From Halopiger xanaduensis SH-6 (GTDB taxonomy: Archaea > Halobacteriota > Halobacteria > Halobacteriales > Natrialbaceae): a stretch of 64,000 bases of DNA. Both the position numbers and the translations under genes were made by a program. The stretch is taken from positions 3,112,270 to 3,176,269 of the forward strand of contig NC_015666.1 of assembly GCF_000217715.1 (NCBI RefSeq). The letters run 5' to 3'. Positions within the stretch are counted from its first letter, which is position 1. Each line of letters opens with the position of its first letter. Shown here piece after piece: positions 60,936-64,000 of the stretch. Below the pieces are notes generated by a model. The model made no database searches. It worked only from the letters and a program-made list of their open reading frames with translations, and had not been told where the DNA came from.

Positions 60936-61670
60936 ATGGACTGTCCCACGTGCGGGAAATCGTTGCAGACCGAGCAGGGAATGCGCCAGCACCACACGAA
61001 GGTGCACGGCGAGCCGCTGCCGAACCGGGTGTGCTCGGGTTGTGGCTCCGTCTTTTACGATCCGAAGGCGCGCAGAGAGTCTTGCGACGACTGCAATCCG
61101 AACGCGGGCGAGCACAACGGCAACTGGAAGGACGCAACGGAAACGACATCGTGTGACTCCTGCGGTGAGACGTTCTCGTACTATCCGTCGGACAAAGACG
61201 GCGTGTACTGTCCAGACTGCGTCGAAGACGCGATCGGATTGCTCCCCGAAAACCCGTCGGAGAAAGGAGCGCGAGTGACCGTCGAGTGTGGATCTTGCGG
61301 ATCGAATCTCGAGGTCCGCCCGGCGAAGTTCGAGACGCAGGAACGCGGCTTCTTCTGTACGCTCGAGTGCTACGGCGAGTGGCTCTCGACAAACGTGGTC
61401 GGCCCGGATCACCACCAGTGGGAGGGGGGTACGATCGAGTACGGCCGAGAGTGGTGGCGGATTCGGCGGCGGGCGCTCGAGCGAGATGGCTACGAGTGCC
61501 AACACTGCGGTGCGGGACCGGACGAACTCGGCCAAAACCCGGACGTGCACCACGTTCGACCCGTGCGGTCCTTCGATCGGCCCGAAGACGCTCACACAAT
61601 GGATAACGTCGTGAGTCACCGGCGGGCGGAAGCGGGATCTATCGCGGTGTCGTCTCGCGACAAAAAGTAA
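60936..61670 (+). CDS. HNH endonuclease with multiple zinc knuckles, second CxxC lost
   Basis: 244 residues. An N-terminal C2H2-like finger (CPTCGKSLQTEQGMRQHHTKVH) is followed by three more C-x2-C pairs (CSGCG...CDDC, CDSCG...CPDC, CGSCG...CTLEC). The C-terminal HNH domain starts RALERDGYECQHCG and contains the catalytic DVHHVRPV, then NVVS. In related proteins NVVS is followed by L-C-x2-C-H; here it is directly followed by HRRAEAGSIAV. A ~15-bp in-frame deletion appears to have removed the second zinc-binding pair of the HNH fold. The enzyme is probably destabilised or inactive. Confidence 0.82.
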   Translation: MDCPTCGKSLQTEQGMRQHHTKVHGEPLPNRVCSGCGSVFYDPKARRESCDDCNPNAGEHNGNWKDATETTSCDSCGETFSYYPSDKDGVYCPDCVEDAIGLLPENPSEKGARVTVECGSCGSNLEVRPAKFETQERGFFCTLECYGEWLSTNVVGPDHHQWEGGTIEYGREWWRIRRRALERDGYECQHCGAGPDELGQNPDVHHVRPVRSFDRPEDAHTMDNVVSHRRAEAGSIAVSSRDKK

Positions 61671-61706
61671 CACTATTGTGCGACGATGATCTACCGAGGA
61701 TTGCGA

Positions 61707-61809
61707 AGTCCCGTGGTGTAGTGGCCAATCATATGGGCCTTTGGACGTGTTCGGTTCGTTCCGTCACGGAAGACAGCCCATGACGGCGGTTCGAATCCGC
61801 CCGGGACTA
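61707..61809 (+). tRNA. tRNA-Gln (anticodon TTG) with a 30-nt intron
   Basis: Acceptor AGTCCCG/CGGGACT, discriminator A, T arm GGCGG-TTCGAAT-CCGCC, anticodon stem TGGGC/GCCCA with loop CTTTGGA (anticodon TTG). Exon 1 ends after the base at 61744 (canonical 37/38 site). The intron runs 61745-61774 and exon 2 begins at 61775; the mature tRNA is 73 nt. Haloarchaeal tRNA-Gln genes are known to carry an intron of about this size, removed by the bulge-helix-bulge endonuclease. A T-rich stretch follows (61819-61831). Confidence 0.93.
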
Positions 61810-61818
61810 CTATCATAT

Positions 61819-61831
61819 ATATTATTTTTCC
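61819..61831 (+). terminator. T-rich terminator after tRNA-Gln
   Basis: ATATTATTTTTCC shortly after the tRNA 3' end, a typical archaeal oligo-T terminator. Confidence 0.5.
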
Positions 61832-61970
61832 TCAAGCGACGTAGCCTCGTGTAGCGAACCGCCTACTGAAAACTCGGTAGTACGGTTCTGCAGAAGTTGT
61901 GATCCAGTCCTCGCAGTATCTAACGAAGCCGAGAACCTTATCCGAGAGCATCTCCGAATACGGAGGGGTC

Positions 61971-63092
61971 ATGGACAACCTTCGCACCGGATTGAGTTAC
62001 GGCGACGTGCTGCTCGTGCCGAAGCGCTCGCCCGTCGACAGTCGCAGCAACGTGGACCTCGAGACGAACTTCACGCCGAACCTCGAACTCGGGACGCCGT
62101 TGGTTTCGGCGGCAATGGACACCGTCACCGAGACCGAGTTAGCGATCGAACTCTCCCGGAACGGCGGTATCGGAGTTCTTCACCGCTTCCTCACACCCGA
62201 AGAACAGGCTAACCAAGTCGAGGAAGTCAAAGATGCCGGCGAGCGGGTCGCCGCCGCCGTCGGGATCAACGAGGACCACGTCGGACGCAGCGCCGCGCTG
62301 GTCGAGGCCGGCGTCGACGCGCTCGTGGTCGATGTCGCCCACGGTCACCTCGAGCGGACGCTCGAGGCCGTCGCGGAGATCCACGAGGAATTCCCGGACA
62401 CGGACCTCGTCGCGGGGAACGTTGCCACGCCCGCGGGCGTCGAGGATCTCGCGGCCGCCGGTGCGGACTGCGTGAAGGTCGGCATCGGGCCGGGCTCGCA
62501 CTGCACGACGCGGAAGGTCGCGGGCGCCGGCGTGCCGCAGTTGACGGCCGTCGACGACTGCGCGGACGCGGCCGAGGACCTCGACGTCACGATCTGCGCC
62601 GACGGCGGGATCCGCACCTCTGGCGACGCAGTCAAGGCGCTGATGGCGGGTGCCGACACGGTGATGATGGGCAGCCTCTTCGCCGGAACCGAGGAGGCGC
62701 CCGGCGCGGTCGTCGAGGTAGAGGGCACGAAGTACAAGCGCTCGCGCGGGATGGCGACCACGACCGCCGCGGAGAACCGCGACGATAAGGACGAAGCCAA
62801 CGTCCGCGCTGACGAGGGCGTCGAAGCGTTGACGCCCTACAAAGGACCAGTCGCGGACGTCGTCAAAGAGTTCTGTGCGGGGATCCAGTCTGGTCTGTCC
62901 TACTGCGGCGGTCACACGATCCCTGCAGCTCGCGAGAAGGCCGAGTTCATCCGCGTCGCCGACAGCGCGAAGGAACGCGAGGGCTACCACGCGGATCACG
63001 ACTGGGAGGGCATCAGCGTCGACAGCGTAGTCGACGACGCTGACACCACCGGCGCCGACAACGGCTCCGCACCCGCCGAGAGCGACGACTAA
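61971..63092 (+). CDS. IMP dehydrogenase/GMP reductase family protein without CBS domains
   Basis: 373 residues from ATG 61971, preceded by the Shine-Dalgarno-like GGAGG at 61962-61966. The (beta/alpha)8 barrel is complete: [13 protein letters not shown] at the start, the Cys loop [28 protein letters not shown] and [14 protein letters not shown]. The ~120-residue CBS pair that IMPDH inserts after the second strand is absent, and the flap region ([19 protein letters not shown]) does not show the usual Arg-Tyr pair. GMP reductase or a CBS-less IMPDH are both possible. An acidic tail of ~25 residues ends the protein. Confidence 0.88.
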   Translation: MDNLRTGLSYGDVLLVPKRSPVDSRSNVDLETNFTPNLELGTPLVSAAMDTVTETELAIELSRNGGIGVLHRFLTPEEQANQVEEVKDAGERVAAAVGINEDHVGRSAALVEAGVDALVVDVAHGHLERTLEAVAEIHEEFPDTDLVAGNVATPAGVEDLAAAGADCVKVGIGPGSHCTTRKVAGAGVPQLTAVDDCADAAEDLDVTICADGGIRTSGDAVKALMAGADTVMMGSLFAGTEEAPGAVVEVEGTKYKRSRGMATTTAAENRDDKDEANVRADEGVEALTPYKGPVADVVKEFCAGIQSGLSYCGGHTIPAAREKAEFIRVADSAKEREGYHADHDWEGISVDSVVDDADTTGADNGSAPAESDD

Positions 63093-63243
63093 CGAATTTC
63101 GGCTGCGCGTTCTCCCGTCCCGCGTATCGAAGCGTCGAGCCGGCTGTGCGATTTTTATCTCTCCCGTACGAACGCCTCGAGCGCGGCGCTCGAGAACCGG
63201 GAATGAGGAATCCTTAAGCGCGGGCGCCGAGAACCGCCGCCAA

Positions 63244-64000
63244 ATGACGACGCTCCGGACGCCGGGCCCGACGCTCGGCGTGGTCGGCGGGGGACAGCTC
63301 GGGCGAATGCTCGCCGAGGCGGCCGCACCGCTCGGCGTCGAGGTGGTCGTGCTCGATCCGACGCCGGACTGTCCGGCCGCGCCCGTCGCGCGCGACCAGA
63401 TCGTCGCGGACTTCGACGACGAGGCGGGAATCCGCGAACTCGCCGCGCGGGCGGACGTCCTTACCTTCGAGATCGAACTGGCTGATCAGGACGTCTTAGA
63501 GCGCGTCAGCGAGGACTCGGGGACGCCGGTCCACCCGAAGCCCGCGACGCTCGAGACGATCCACGACAAGCTCGTCCAGAAGCGGGAACTCGAGGCCGCG
63601 GGCGTGCCGGTGCCGCCGTTCCGCGAGGTCGAGGACGCCGACGACATTCGCGAGGCGATCGACGACTACGGCGCGCCGGTCATGCTGAAGGCCCGCACCG
63701 GCGGCTACGACGGCCGCGGGAACGTTCCCGTCGAGTCGAAGGACGAGGCCGAAGAAGCCCTCGAGTCGGTCGCCGGCCCGGCGATGGTCGAGGCGTTCGT
63801 CGAGTTCGAGCGCGAGGTCTCGGTCATCGCGGTCGAGGGGTACGACGAGACCGCCGCGTTCCCGATCGGGGAGAACGTCCACGTCGACGAGATCCTCCGA
63901 GAGACCATCGTCCCCGCGCGCTCGAGCGACGCCGTCGCGGAACGCGCCCGCGAGGTCGCCGAGGACGTGCTCGAGGTGATGGACGGCCGCGGCGTCTACG
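63244..64000 (+). CDS. purK: N5-carboxyaminoimidazole ribonucleotide synthase, 3' partial
   Basis: 252 codons visible, open to the right edge. The frame was read directly. N-terminal VVGGGQLGRMLAEAAAPLG (residues 13-31), then the PurK-type ATP-grasp: FEIELADQDVL, HPKPATLETIHDKLVQKREL, APVMLKARTGGYDGRGN and VEAFVEFEREVSVIAV. It carboxylates AIR to N5-CAIR with ATP and bicarbonate in purine synthesis. The mixed upstream gap (63093-63243) has no other feature. The start is the ATG at 63244. Confidence 0.93.
   Translation, partial: MTTLRTPGPTLGVVGGGQLGRMLAEAAAPLGVEVVVLDPTPDCPAAPVARDQIVADFDDEAGIRELAARADVLTFEIELADQDVLERVSEDSGTPVHPKPATLETIHDKLVQKRELEAAGVPVPPFREVEDADDIREAIDDYGAPVMLKARTGGYDGRGNVPVESKDEAEEALESVAGPAMVEAFVEFEREVSVIAVEGYDETAAFPIGENVHVDEILRETIVPARSSDAVAERAREVAEDVLEVMDGRGVY

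Overview
The window comes from a haloarchaeal chromosome. It is G+C-rich and nearly every protein is strongly acidic. Promoters carry TATA boxes about 25-30 nt before the start codon, which is the leaderless pattern. It encodes archaeal EF-1alpha with uS10, an archaeal-type prolyl-tRNA synthetase, a thermosome relative, Tat-dependent lipoproteins and an intron-containing tRNA-Gln. The gene repertoire would fit the Natrialbales (Haloterrigena/Natrinema type); that placement is inference.

Positions 1-25 kb are a carbohydrate-uptake and catabolism region. It starts inside a fused DppB-DppC-type permease. Next come a GH4 glycosidase, a UspA protein, a CUT1 sugar transporter (two permeases, Tat lipoprotein, MalK-type ATPase) interrupted by a small membrane protein, a chaperonin paralogue and a Yip1-like protein, then a sugar-phosphate isomerase-like TIM barrel and a Gfo/Idh/MocA dehydrogenase. 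The second half (15-25 kb) holds a semialdehyde dehydrogenase, a family-5 solute-binding lipoprotein, an FAH-type dehydratase, an IclR regulator, a complete CUT2 ribose/xylose-type ABC transporter and an SMP-30 lactonase. Together these match most of an oxidative pentose or sugar-acid pathway ending in 2-oxoglutarate (the Haloferax Xac scheme). The sugar dehydrogenase and sugar-acid dehydratase of that scheme were not recognised here.

Positions 25-37 kb are mixed: an SDR epimerase, a zinc-finger RecA/KaiC-like protein with a ruined P-loop, a 581-residue Gln/Arg/Gly-rich disordered protein without any Lys or Cys, a DUF123 gene broken by a 50-bp palindromic insertion, glutamate synthase, prolyl-tRNA synthetase and a Nudix hydrolase. 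Positions 37-44.5 kb carry three overlapping genes resembling a bacterial AddAB/RecBC helicase-nuclease, with the AddB equivalent split into two proteins.

Positions 44.6-51.4 kb hold small proteins (CBS pair, DsbA-like, two zinc micro-proteins) and then a visibly lower-G+C accessory stretch ending at tRNA-Ala(CGC). That stretch contains a protein with tandem 11-residue LEA-like repeats, a bacterio-opsin-activator-type HTH gene, a small antitoxin-like protein, dispersed ~30-nt repeats and large hairpins.

Positions 51.4-64 kb return to core genome: an M48 protease, a rhomboid protease, uS10 and EF-1alpha, homoserine dehydrogenase with an ACT regulator, a NifU-like protein, two membrane proteins, lumazine synthase, an aspartate aminotransferase, a damaged HNH endonuclease, tRNA-Gln with a 30-nt intron, an IMPDH/GMPR family enzyme and the start of purK.

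The strongest candidates for undescribed biology are the split AddAB-like operon, the Lys/Cys-free Q/R/G-rich protein and the LEA-like repeat protein.
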